Shown: positions 18,241 through 26,978 of the stretch, in pieces | Layout of the letters: every line of letters begins with the position of its first letter | Numbering within the stretch: the first letter of the stretch is position 1 | DNA from: Rapidithrix thailandica | Lineage (GTDB): Bacteria > Bacteroidota > Bacteroidia > Cytophagales > Flammeovirgaceae | Direction: 5' to 3' | Length of the DNA stretch: 64,000 nucleotides | NCBI RefSeq assembly: GCF_039710355.1 | Contig: NZ_JBDKWZ010000023.1 | Span: 1 to 64,000, forward strand | Position numbers and translations under genes: made by a program | The notes under the pieces: generated by a model | Databases searched by the model: none | The model's input: the letters and a program-made list of their open reading frames with translations, nothing else | Told to the model about the DNA's origin: nothing

Positions 18241-19619
18241 TTAATCGAACCCTAAAAGAAGAAGCCAGTCCTTATACGAAAATAGCCCAAGGGCTGGCTT
18301 CTCATATTGCCGAAAATTCAAAACCGGCTTCTGCGCATGTACACTTGATCAAAGGCGCAAAAAAAACACAGCTATTTATCCCCAATGGTAGCAGGCTTTA
18401 TCAGATCACACCAGAAACGGAAGCCTATTTGGCTTCCTTAATGGATGCCAAAGACGAAAAAGCAATCCGGTATGAACTGGTAGCATTGGGATTGGATGCA
18501 CCTGCCCTGATCAGTGATGAACCTTTACAGGATCCGCCTCTGCATGCTTTATCCCTGGCAATTGCCCAAAAATGCAATATGGGGTGCTCTTATTGCTATG
18601 CCGATCAAGGCGACTTCGGTGGACCGGCCAAAAAAATGTCTCTTGAAACGGCCAAAAAATCAATCGATTTATTGATCAACGGACGCCAAAAAGGAGACAG
18701 GGTACAATTGACTTTTTTGGGTGGAGAGCCTTTGATGAACCGGCAAGACTTGAGAACCGCCACCGAGTATGCTGCCAATCTCGCAGCGCGCAAACAGATA
18801 AACATCGGTTTTTCCATCACCTCTAATGGCTCATTGGTGCGCGAAGAGGATGCCCGCTTTTTCGAAGAATACGGCTTTGCGGTCACCATTAGCCTCGATG
18901 GCCTGAAAGAAGCGCATGACAAGTTACGCCCTTTCAAAAACGGCACCGGGAGTTTTGACCGGATCATGGAGAAAATAAAGCCTTTGTTAACTCTCCAGAA
19001 AAACATGCAGGTTTCTGCCAGAGTAACCGTAACCCCTGACAATATGAATTTAGCCAAAGCACTGGATGAATTCATTGATATGGGCTTTCACAGTGTAGGT
19101 TTCTCTCCGTTATTAAAATCCAGCAACGGGGAAAAGGAAATGTCTAAAAAAGACTTGGAGCATTTATTGGCCGGAATGATCGAATGTGGTTTGAAATTCG
19201 AACATGCCGCGCTTCAGAACAAAAGGTACCCCTTCTTAAACATGGTGAACGCTTTAAAGGAAATAGGGAAAGGAACACACCGCCCCTACCCCTGTGGAGC
19301 CGGAGCCGGATATATGGGGGTATCTGCCGATGGGGAATTGGCGGCCTGCCATCGATTTGTCAATGAACCCAAAGGCAACATGGGCACTCTTGATGGGGGG
19401 ATTGATCCGGCTCTTCAAAATGGTTGGTTGGCAGAACGGCACGTGCACCGACAAAGCCCATGTAACAATTGTTGGGCACGCTATTTATGCGGAGGAAGTT
19501 GCCACCATGAAGTGATAGACAAAGGAAGAACCGCCTGTGACTACATCCGGGGATGGCTGCATTTTGCAATCCAATCGTATGAAAGAATCAATCGATTGAC
19601 CCCCGACTGGAACAAATGA
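18237..19619 (+). CDS. Radical SAM/SPASM maturase, peptide- or protein-modifying type
   Basis: A 460-residue enzyme. The radical SAM cluster motif is Cys113-x3-Cys117-x2-Cys120 (CNMGCSYCY). The C-terminus holds a complete seven-cysteine SPASM set: Cys353, Cys371 (with Gly366 four residues before), Cys409/Cys412/Cys418/Cys422 and Cys434. That supports two auxiliary iron-sulfur clusters. The ACHRFV context and an N-terminal 100-residue domain resemble thioether-forming enzymes such as QhpD and ranthipeptide maturases. The N-terminal domain could hold a substrate-recognition (RRE-like) fold. No small precursor peptide gene is nearby, so the LodA-like protein is the likely substrate. It overlaps the oxidase gene by four bases and is 21 bases before the flavoprotein. 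Confidence 0.88.
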   Translation: MINRTLKEEASPYTKIAQGLASHIAENSKPASAHVHLIKGAKKTQLFIPNGSRLYQITPETEAYLASLMDAKDEKAIRYELVALGLDAPALISDEPLQDPPLHALSLAIAQKCNMGCSYCYADQGDFGGPAKKMSLETAKKSIDLLINGRQKGDRVQLTFLGGEPLMNRQDLRTATEYAANLAARKQINIGFSITSNGSLVREEDARFFEEYGFAVTISLDGLKEAHDKLRPFKNGTGSFDRIMEKIKPLLTLQKNMQVSARVTVTPDNMNLAKALDEFIDMGFHSVGFSPLLKSSNGEKEMSKKDLEHLLAGMIECGLKFEHAALQNKRYPFLNMVNALKEIGKGTHRPYPCGAGAGYMGVSADGELAACHRFVNEPKGNMGTLDGGIDPALQNGWLAERHVHRQSPCNNCWARYLCGGSCHHEVIDKGRTACDYIRGWLHFAIQSYERINRLTPDWNK

Positions 19620-19640
19620 CATAACAGGCATTGCAGTACT

Positions 19641-21023
19641 ATGGACAATTATGATATTTGTGTAGTGGGAGCAGGGCCTTCGGGTTCCGTAATTGCTAAA
19701 AAGTTAGCCCGGTTCGGTTATTCTGTGGTACTGATTGAAAAAGAAAAATTTCCACGAAAGCATATCGGCTTATCACTAACTCCCGGCATACATCATTGGT
19801 TGGGTTTATTGGGTTTAAAAGAAGAGGTGAACAAGGCAGGCTTTACCCGGGCCTTAGAATCGTTCATACTTTGGGAAAGTAATGAGGTAGTCAAAAAGGA
19901 GTTTAAGCCCGATTTGGCAGGATACCATGTAGACAGGGGCAAGTTCGATCAAATACTGCTTCACTCGGCCTTGGCTGATGGTGTCCGGCTTTTACAACCC
20001 TGTACAGTAAACCGGCTGGATCAGTGCGATGACGGAGACTGGAAAATTTCAGTGACACAATTTTCTACCCAAAAGCATCTCTTCGCTAAATTTATAGTAG
20101 AAGCGACAGGCAGAAAATCCGTTTTAACAGGAAGCAAGAAGGCTTATTTACCCAAAACCTTAGCGACTTACACGTATTGGAAATCAATCCCCACCAACCC
20201 TGTCTCATTTGTGGAGGCAGGTAAAAACGAATGGTACTGGGGTGCTCCGGTGGGCAAGGGCTATATGGCCTGTATTTTTTCCGACCCGGAAACTATAAGG
20301 AAATTTGCATCCGTTCAGGATTTTTACTTCCGCACAATGAACCACTCTTCCTTATTCGCCTCATTGGGAAATATTGGAGGTGCCGGTGATATAATCGTTT
20401 GCGATGCTACGGCTTATAAAGAAGAAAGACCTGTTTCTAACAGATATATTAAGGTGGGAGATGCGGCATTCACGATGGACCCTTTGTCATCACAAGGTGT
20501 ACAGAAAGCTATCAAATCCGCCTATCAAGGAGCCATTGTGGTTAACTCGCTACTAAAAGACGGGCACTCCCATGCAGCACTTGAATATTATCATACTTTG
20601 ATCAGAAATGAAGTTTTAAAAAACACTCAATGGACCAAACAGTTTTACAACAGGCAGAAAAGGTTCGATGGAGGAGCGTTCTGGGACGTGAGGAAGGATG
20701 CTTTCATCCCTGGTGCGAAAGAGCCCCCCGAGACGAATGTTTCCCTAAAGAAAGAAGACCGCCTGTTTATGAATCCAAATGCCGTAATTATCGATGTTCC
20801 GGTGGTGGGGGAATATCGCATAGAATATTGCAAAGGTGTCCGCTTAGAAGAGAATGACGAACCCTTTGTGTTCCTTCAAAACACCTCTATTGCTTCACTG
20901 ATCAAAAACATGCACGGTAAACCCTTGATAGAATGCCTTCAAATCATTGAACATACAATGCCTCATTCGCCCCCCCTGGAAGTACTGCGATGGTTGCTAT
21001 ACCATAGAGTGATAAGCAATTAA
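19641..21023 (+). CDS. LodB-like FAD-dependent oxidoreductase (flavoprotein maturase)
   Basis: A 460-residue flavoprotein of the group containing tryptophan halogenases, geranylgeranyl reductases and LodB. The dinucleotide-binding motif is VVGAGPSGSVIAKKLA (8-23) and the second FAD motif is GDAAFTMDPLSSQGVQKAI. LodB is required to install the tryptophylquinone in LodA, and lodB-like genes follow lodA-like genes in most known cases, as here. It lacks the halogenase WxWxIP motif, so halogenation is unlikely. The length is about 90 residues above LodB because of a C-terminal extension (about 375-460) that reads like a small PqqD/RRE-like unit (SLIKNMHGKPLIECLQII), an unverified idea. It is the last gene of the operon. 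Confidence 0.82.
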   Translation: MDNYDICVVGAGPSGSVIAKKLARFGYSVVLIEKEKFPRKHIGLSLTPGIHHWLGLLGLKEEVNKAGFTRALESFILWESNEVVKKEFKPDLAGYHVDRGKFDQILLHSALADGVRLLQPCTVNRLDQCDDGDWKISVTQFSTQKHLFAKFIVEATGRKSVLTGSKKAYLPKTLATYTYWKSIPTNPVSFVEAGKNEWYWGAPVGKGYMACIFSDPETIRKFASVQDFYFRTMNHSSLFASLGNIGGAGDIIVCDATAYKEERPVSNRYIKVGDAAFTMDPLSSQGVQKAIKSAYQGAIVVNSLLKDGHSHAALEYYHTLIRNEVLKNTQWTKQFYNRQKRFDGGAFWDVRKDAFIPGAKEPPETNVSLKKEDRLFMNPNAVIIDVPVVGEYRIEYCKGVRLEENDEPFVFLQNTSIASLIKNMHGKPLIECLQIIEHTMPHSPPLEVLRWLLYHRVISN

Positions 21024-21292
21024 AAAGCACCTTTAGCTTTCCATCAAGAGAGGTATTCTTTAATAACATCCAAGTTTTTCCTCTTTAACACAGGCCGGTG
21101 TTACGCTGTGACAGTCCCCTCATTTTACCATAGGAATAAACGTATTCTCCTAAAAAAGCAGCAATACTTTAGAAACCTTTGATAAAAGGTAAACCTTGTA
21201 TAAATTTAAGTATCGCATGAATTTTTATACTTTTTTGGGAGTAAAGAAGTGAAAAAATAAGCTTCCGGATAGCCGGCCGACATTTGGTAAAT

Positions 21293-21465
21293 AATGAAGT
21301 GAATTAACCTTTTTCTTTTTCCTAAAAAATGTTTCAAAAACGCCTCCTCTGTGTTACTTTTTTCAACAATAGCTTTGCTATTCTTTTCAAAAAGTGCCTT
21401 GATGAGCCGATTTTGATTCCATCTTCGGTCAAAAACTATACGTGTAAACCTCTTCAATATCAAAA
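21293..21465 (+). repeat. MITE-like repeat, family 2, copy 2
   Basis: A 173-base element nearly identical to the copy at 50751-50926. It has TGAAGTGAATTAAC at the left end and TGTAAACCTCTTCAATATCAAA at the right. An internal hairpin AATAGC/GCTATT overlaps TAGCTTTG (21370-21377), a perfect -7 consensus. It ends 12 bases before the start codon of the gene at 21478, so it probably forms that gene's leader and perhaps its promoter. Confidence 0.8.
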
Positions 21466-21477
21466 TTATTTAATAAT

Positions 21478-22203
21478 ATGAAAATTAGAATTGTAACCTT
21501 AAAGCAAGCAATAGAATTAGTTAAAGCCCACGAACCTCTATTTATATGGGAAATAATTGAACAATTGGAGAGCTGCGTTTACAATAGAAAAATAAGAAAT
21601 GAAACCAATCCAAATGACGGCTTAAGTGATGAGTTGAAAAACCAACAACTTAATTTAATCAACACGTTAGACACCGATAAAATCATTGAAAAACTAGGTG
21701 CGTTTTCTGATGAAGTTTTGGTCTATGAAGGGGAAACAAAATTAAAAGAGCTTATTCTTGATAAAACAATCGTAATCATAAACGGTGATTTAGTTGTTGA
21801 ACAAAGTATTAAAGACAATTATGATGATGATTGTTTATTTATAGTGCTAGGAAATGTAAAGGTTGAAAGTATAGTCACCTATTCCTGGATGTTTATTTCG
21901 GGGAATTTAACCTGTGAAAATGTTACCATTTGTGATTCCTCCAGTAATAAAACCATGTTTGTATGTGGAAATATGCGTTCGAAAACGATACTAGAAAACG
22001 GACATTCTATTATTGTTGGCGGGAAACTCAATGTGGAGGATATTTACTATATTTCTAAATATAGCGTACAAGATGAAAATGGATTTATAGAAGCAAATTC
22101 GAAAACGCCAATACAAGAAATTCTCAATGAAGATCAAAGCTATATGAACCTGGATAAGGCACTTGATTATTTAGACAAAGGAGGAACAAAGTTTACCGTA
22201 TAA
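21478..22203 (+). CDS. Beta-helix-like repeat protein, function unknown (paralogue at 52010)
   Basis: A 241-residue cytoplasmic protein. The N-terminal third is helical. The C-terminal part (about 90-200) is built of short strand units: VIINGDLVVEQSI, LFIVLGNVKVESI, MFISGNLTCENV, MFVCGNMRSKTI and IIVGGKLNVEDI. These repeat a hydrophobic-x-GNL/GDL pattern as in polymer-forming or bactofilin-like beta-helices. The gene at 52010 shares the same plan and order of units. The gene is AT-richer than its neighbours and follows a family-2 MITE directly, which suggests acquired DNA. Some proteins of this kind are immunity factors in polymorphic-toxin loci, but no toxin is seen here. Confidence 0.7.
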   Translation: MKIRIVTLKQAIELVKAHEPLFIWEIIEQLESCVYNRKIRNETNPNDGLSDELKNQQLNLINTLDTDKIIEKLGAFSDEVLVYEGETKLKELILDKTIVIINGDLVVEQSIKDNYDDDCLFIVLGNVKVESIVTYSWMFISGNLTCENVTICDSSSNKTMFVCGNMRSKTILENGHSIIVGGKLNVEDIYYISKYSVQDENGFIEANSKTPIQEILNEDQSYMNLDKALDYLDKGGTKFTV

Positions 22204-22377
22204 GCCGTCTGCACACGGCAGTCCGATGTAATTAGGCTTTGTACTTCCTAAAATTAAAGGCTTGTACGAAACGGCCCAGAACCCAACCCCTTAGCCACTC
22301 ATTGGTGATGCCCGGTTTTTCGTCAATTTGTCTGATGGTAATAAGGGCAACAGATGTTAATTGTGAGCTTACTCTTA

Positions 22378-22917
22378 CAACTAAGAGCGATATCTTCATT
22401 GTCATTTTCCGATCATATTTTTTAAAAGAATACAATCCATTCCTAGAAAACTCCTCAATTTGCGACCTGATTGCTTGGGGGATCTACAAAAAACTGGAGT
22501 TAGAAATCTTAAAACAACCCTCCGTTAAACCTTTATTTATATTTGACAAAAAGACCATAATAAATGACTACTCATATCATATTGCATTTTGCTATCTAGA
22601 TAATTGTACGGAAAAAAGCTATATTAAAACATTTTATCTATTTCTAAAGGGGGCTTTGAATGAGGGAGTTATCAGTGGAATTCGAGAAGCTTTGCAAAAT
22701 AGACTTGGTAATAAGGCTACAATCACCAACAAAAAAGTAAAGAAACGCCTTACAAGTAAAAGGGGTAAACGCCTCAGAAGGTCAATTCAGCTACAAGTAT
22801 TCGCTAAAAGCAAAATTAGATATGCCAAAAATGAAAACGGATGTTGCTACTTATGTAAAGTATGAACTAGAAAAAGTATTTAATCAAAAACCTGAAATTG
22901 AGACAACAAAAAACTAA
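22378..22917 (+). pseudogene. Frameshifted remnant of an unknown protein gene
   Basis: One frame reads coherent protein sequence up to about 22740 (including FLENSSICDLIAWGIYKKLE and FDKKTIINDYSYHIAFCYLD). The sense then continues in another frame (NALQVKGVNASEGQFSYKYS, then a stretch ending EKVFNQKPEIETTKN) to TAA at 22915-22917. A one-base gain within GTAAAGAAACGCC explains the switch: KKVK then NALQVKG. No start codon is obvious, so the 5' end is also lost. It is not recognised as a known family. It is AT-rich like the gene before it. Bases 22204-22377 upstream hold nothing I can name. Confidence 0.5.
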
Positions 22918-23159
22918 ATCCACAAAAAGCCCTACCAAGGAAGTTGACCTGAACATTTCCCGGATCTTAGGTTCTTCTCATTAAATTAACCCTTCGTTTT
23001 GTGAGGAACCGGAATGAGTCGACCTTTCATTATCTGGTTTCTAAAGAAAAAGACAAAATAAATGAGCAAAGTATATCAAAGTAAGTGCAATAAACGTGCT
23101 TTTACATCTACTGATGTTCTCATTTATTTTGTCTGAAAATTTCATTAAACCTGCGTAGG

Positions 23160-24374
23160 TTATCGCAACTTCCCTATATACCCAATACTTCCGCCAACGG
23201 GGGTTGAAACGACTTTAAACTCTTTGGCTCCATCTTGTCTGAGCAGGCTATAATCGCCAGAACTCGCGCCAAAGTTGCCATAGTATTCAATTCCGTCTAT
23301 CTCACCAATACGATAAACGGTTCCGTATTCTTCAAAAGCAGTAAACTCCTCAAACGTCTGGGCCTCCAAGTCTACCAATGCAAATTTAGTTGGGGCTTTC
23401 AACCAATCCGAGGGGTTTGAAGGAGGCACATGCGATGCATCCATATACTGGGTAAGGGCTTTACCACCATGCACATAAGTTACTATATTTACAGAGTGGG
23501 CATTTAAAATCGCCTTTAAATCCACAAAAAAGGCTGGGTCAAATGTTCCGTCAGGGTTTACTTTCAACAGTCCACCGGTAGTAGGAAAATCCGTGAGCGT
23601 GGTATAGTCTTCCGCACGTGCCGTGTTTCTTGCCGGTCGATAATATAGAGCACCGTCATTTCCTTTGGCAAAGGTATCATAGCCCATAGACATGCGGTCG
23701 TCCTTAACATAAGTAATTGAATGGTTAGCAGGGTCAAATACCGCTATTTGGGCGTATTGAGGAAATTTATCAAAATCTCCGGGGTTAGCGGCTACCGGAA
23801 GGATAATTTTACCTGTTGAAGTCACATAACTTGCGTACACCGAGGTTTTAATATCAGGATCACCGCTATGCTCCAAAGGCGTCACGTCAATTGTTTTTGT
23901 GATCGTCATCTTATCAGGATCAAATTCGATGATTTTCCCCTCAGCCAGCGCAAAGAAATACGCCTGAGTCTCAGAGAAAAAAGCAGGGGGTCCAAAAAAG
24001 CCACTCAACCCGGTATTGGCAAAACTTAAAACGTCACCGGCACTTATCTTTAATTGATTGTCCACAACATATTTTGTTAAGGTAGAAGCCGTCCCATTCC
24101 ATACGTATGGGTTTTCTCCATAAGAATATACCGTAACCGAGGCTCCTAGCTCTTCCATTTCTTTAAAATCAAGCTTTTCAGGCAGCTCAGCATAGGCCCC
24201 CATGTAGTAGACCCTCCCGCTTGGAGTACTCACCCTGAGAGAGGCGATAATAGCCGATTCTGTTTCTTGCGGAGGAGTTGGAGTCGTTTTATCGTCTTCA
24301 CAAGCAGTTAACCCAATTAATGTCAACAGGAAGACGGGTAAATACCCTGTCAAGAATGAAATATGTTTCTTCAT
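23160..24374 (-). CDS. DUF4374 surface lipoprotein, probable ferric-siderophore binder
   Basis: A 404-residue lipoprotein (lipobox LTAC, Cys25) made of repeated beta-rich blades, of the DUF4374 type. Proteins of this kind sit beside FecA-like TonB receptors in Bacteroidota. As I recall, the xenosiderophore-binding lipoprotein XusB of Bacteroides belongs to this group. Here it is the last gene of the leftward arm of the siderophore locus, after the TonB receptor, with a family-1 MITE in the 240-base gap. It therefore probably captures the ferric siderophore at the cell surface and hands it to the receptor. The blade count was not verified. Confidence 0.8.
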   Translation of the reverse strand: MKKHISFLTGYLPVFLLTLIGLTACEDDKTTPTPPQETESAIIASLRVSTPSGRVYYMGAYAELPEKLDFKEMEELGASVTVYSYGENPYVWNGTASTLTKYVVDNQLKISAGDVLSFANTGLSGFFGPPAFFSETQAYFFALAEGKIIEFDPDKMTITKTIDVTPLEHSGDPDIKTSVYASYVTSTGKIILPVAANPGDFDKFPQYAQIAVFDPANHSITYVKDDRMSMGYDTFAKGNDGALYYRPARNTARAEDYTTLTDFPTTGGLLKVNPDGTFDPAFFVDLKAILNAHSVNIVTYVHGGKALTQYMDASHVPPSNPSDWLKAPTKFALVDLEAQTFEEFTAFEEYGTVYRIGEIDGIEYYGNFGASSGDYSLLRQDGAKEFKVVSTPVGGSIGYIGKLR

Positions 24375-24410
24375 TTTTCTATGATTTAATTTAGCTTAGT
24401 AATTTGATTA

Positions 24411-24615
24411 AGAGTATGTTTAAAATTTGTTGCAGGGGCCGTCCCTTTGATGATGAAAATTTTCAGTTTAGGGCTCTCAGAAGATCATTTTTGATGGTTC
24501 GACTTTCGGAGGTTCGACTTTCGAAGAATAATGGAGCTATTCGACAAAAAAATGATGCGCTGAGGTTCCTGAAATGGGAATTTGCAGCCCAAAAGGTGAA
24601 ATTTAAACATGCTCT
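24411..24615 (-). repeat. MITE-like repeat, family 1, copy B (with internal insert)
   Basis: On the minus strand this reads as copy A (7378-7513) with a roughly 65-base insert that contains CGAAAGTCGAACC-type direct repeats. Its outer end (AGAGCATGTTTAAA on the minus strand) provides the TAG stop codon of the TonB receptor (24616-24614). The element separates the receptor from the DUF4374 gene and could affect read-through between them. Confidence 0.75.
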
Positions 24616-26965
24616 AAATTTGAAATAGTAGTTTTACATATACTGCCCTCCCGGGCTTTTGTACACCATAAAAATCGAAGTTTTTATTATTGGTGAGATT
24701 TTGTACTTCTATGGTAAGGTCATACCTTATTGATGCAAACTTATTCTGGTAGGTAGTGCCTGCATTGTGGACTTGTTGGCTTGGAATACCCTGCTTATTA
24801 AGGCCTCCGCTTTCCCAACTCCTAAAAAATTTGTGTACATGCCTTGTACTCCAAAAAAAGGATAACTTATCATTATTTTTTAATAAATTCCTAAGGGCGT
24901 AAGTCCCCGATACATTTGCAAAAAAGTACGGAATATTCGGAATACGGTCTCCATGAAATGTTTTAAAGAGCCCTTCCTCAGAATTATTGTAATAGTTCTG
25001 ATAGGTTGAATTGGCAGCAAGGCTCAGTTTATCGTTTTTGGACGTCCATTTGGCAGCTATTTCTATACCCGTTGAAGTTGCCTCAAATACATTTTGATAA
25101 CTTGTTCTCACTTCCCCGGGCACTAATAAAATAAGGTTCTCTATTTTTCTCAAAAAGATATTACTGCGGATCAACCAACGACTTGCCGGATATTTGTTCT
25201 TTAAAGAAAACTCTAAATTTACATTATGGCTGCTTTCCGGCTTCAAATCCAAATTACCCAGGGTAAGTCCGTCACCGAATAACTCATCCGGTTGGGGCAG
25301 CCTGGTGGCGTACTCATATGTTAACTTGGTTGAAAATTGCCGGCTCAACTTATAATGCAAGCCATTTCCAAAACCAAAATAATTCACAGTGCGCTCTGTA
25401 ATTGTTAATTCGTCATTAGGAGGGGTAAGTTGTTCGGACGCGATATGCTGCAAGTAATTCTTTACAAAAAAGGTATTTTCTAATTTGCTTTCAAACAAGC
25501 CCGCATTATATTCAATCCCATTCACCCAAGTAAGTACAGTTCTTTGTACATCAAAAGGGTCAAAACTATTCAACATTTTATCATCACCGGTTTGCCTGGT
25601 ATGAGTAGGCGCCAGGGTAATGCTAATGCTGTGGTTTTCGGCCAGCTTCCAATCGGCTGTAATTCTTGCGAATAAATTATAGTTCCAAGTAAAAAGATTA
25701 CTGGCTTGGTTGGCAGAGGATAATGTTGGAATTTCTCCGGGAACATTTCTCTTAGCGATGCACTCTCCAAACCAATTATAGGTACAATCAGCTACATCGG
25801 TAAATTGCCTTTCCCGGTAATTATACCCCATAGCGGCATCTAATGCGATACGCGTTCCAAAGTCATTTCGGTATTTAAGAAGGGTTCCTGCCGATTTTCG
25901 ATAGGACATCACCTCACCGTAAGGAATCCCCTCCATCAAGTAATTGTGTTGAATCTCCTTGGTGTAATCCGTAAAATAGCCTTTGATACTCAGCTCTTTG
26001 ACCCAGGGTTTGTTCTGTACCCCAAAGGTAATACTGGCTCCCTGTCCTTTGTAGGCATCGTGAAACCTGGGAACAGTTACTTCTCTCAGTTTGCCTTTGT
26101 CATCAGGCACCTCCACCTCCACTTTATAATTGTTCTTGGCATAGTCATAGAAGCCATTCACATCAAAAAACACCCCGGTGTCTTCGTTGAGTTTTTTGAC
26201 ATATAAAGAGGTGCGTTGTGTTCCAAAGGACCCTGTTTGATAAGAGGCAAAACCACCTAATTTCGAAGTAACTTCCGGAGAGATAATATTGACCGCTCCT
26301 CCTAGTGCATCGGCCCCGAATTTTATAGGGACTACCCCTTTATACACCTCGATATGATCCACCAAATTGGTCGGAACGGTTGATATACCGAACGTATATC
26401 CGTGAAATTCAAGGGGAATCCCATCCAAGAAAAAGCGTATCTGATTTCCACTAAGCCCGTTTAATGAAAAACTGGTTTTATCACCCAAGCCCCCGCTTCG
26501 CCTTACACTGATGCCTTGCACGCCCGCCATCATCTCTCCCAGGTCACCGGTTTTGATGCTCACATCCTTTGTATCTATTACCGTGATGGCCTGTGCCGCT
26601 TCCTCTTTTTGACTTTTTACGGATTGGCTGACAATGGTAATATCATCGAGCTGGTGAACATTCTCTTGTAGGATAAAATTAAGTTGAACGCGTTGATTCT
26701 TTTCCAGTTTTACCTCTTGTTGCTGTGCAATAAAACCTATAGAACTGGCCTCTATCTCATAAACGCCTTCAGGGATATTATCCAGGTTAAAGAAACCGTT
26801 TATACCGGTTACGCCCACTATATCCGTGTTCTTTATTTTTATATGAGCAGATATGATCGGGTTTTTAAGAGCATCCAGCACTTGCCCCGTTATAGAACTT
26901 TGATGCTGAGCGGAAAGTAAAATGCTATTGAGTAAACAAATGAAAAGTATTGCAGTAATTTTCAT
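24614..26965 (-). CDS. TonB-dependent ferric-siderophore receptor (FecA/CirA-like)
   Basis: A 783-residue outer-membrane importer. It has a signal peptide (1-20), a carboxypeptidase-regulatory-like domain (about 24-100), a TonB-box-like DDITIVSQS (107-115), a plug (about 118-232, with FFLDGIPLEFHGYTFG and IEVYKGVVPIKFGADALGGAVNI) and a 22-strand-type barrel ending in KLLFQI. Unlike the SusC-like gene at the left edge it has no STN domain, so it is not expected to signal through FecR. It starts 13 bases after the dioxygenase stop and precedes the DUF4374 lipoprotein, so it belongs to a siderophore uptake operon. The cognate ligand is presumably the product of the adjacent biosynthetic genes. 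Confidence 0.9.
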   Translation of the reverse strand: MKITAILFICLLNSILLSAQHQSSITGQVLDALKNPIISAHIKIKNTDIVGVTGINGFFNLDNIPEGVYEIEASSIGFIAQQQEVKLEKNQRVQLNFILQENVHQLDDITIVSQSVKSQKEEAAQAITVIDTKDVSIKTGDLGEMMAGVQGISVRRSGGLGDKTSFSLNGLSGNQIRFFLDGIPLEFHGYTFGISTVPTNLVDHIEVYKGVVPIKFGADALGGAVNIISPEVTSKLGGFASYQTGSFGTQRTSLYVKKLNEDTGVFFDVNGFYDYAKNNYKVEVEVPDDKGKLREVTVPRFHDAYKGQGASITFGVQNKPWVKELSIKGYFTDYTKEIQHNYLMEGIPYGEVMSYRKSAGTLLKYRNDFGTRIALDAAMGYNYRERQFTDVADCTYNWFGECIAKRNVPGEIPTLSSANQASNLFTWNYNLFARITADWKLAENHSISITLAPTHTRQTGDDKMLNSFDPFDVQRTVLTWVNGIEYNAGLFESKLENTFFVKNYLQHIASEQLTPPNDELTITERTVNYFGFGNGLHYKLSRQFSTKLTYEYATRLPQPDELFGDGLTLGNLDLKPESSHNVNLEFSLKNKYPASRWLIRSNIFLRKIENLILLVPGEVRTSYQNVFEATSTGIEIAAKWTSKNDKLSLAANSTYQNYYNNSEEGLFKTFHGDRIPNIPYFFANVSGTYALRNLLKNNDKLSFFWSTRHVHKFFRSWESGGLNKQGIPSQQVHNAGTTYQNKFASIRYDLTIEVQNLTNNKNFDFYGVQKPGRAVYVKLLFQI

Positions 26966-26978
26966 GAAATAACGCTGT

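Noticed and set aside
21206..21463. Minus-strand open frame of 85 codons
   Set aside because: It is formed almost wholly by the family-2 repeat; the other copies have stops at the matching place.
22232..22435. Minus-strand frame of 67 codons beginning before the frameshifted gene
   Set aside because: No family could be named and it overlaps the better-supported plus-strand remnant; coding sense not convincing.
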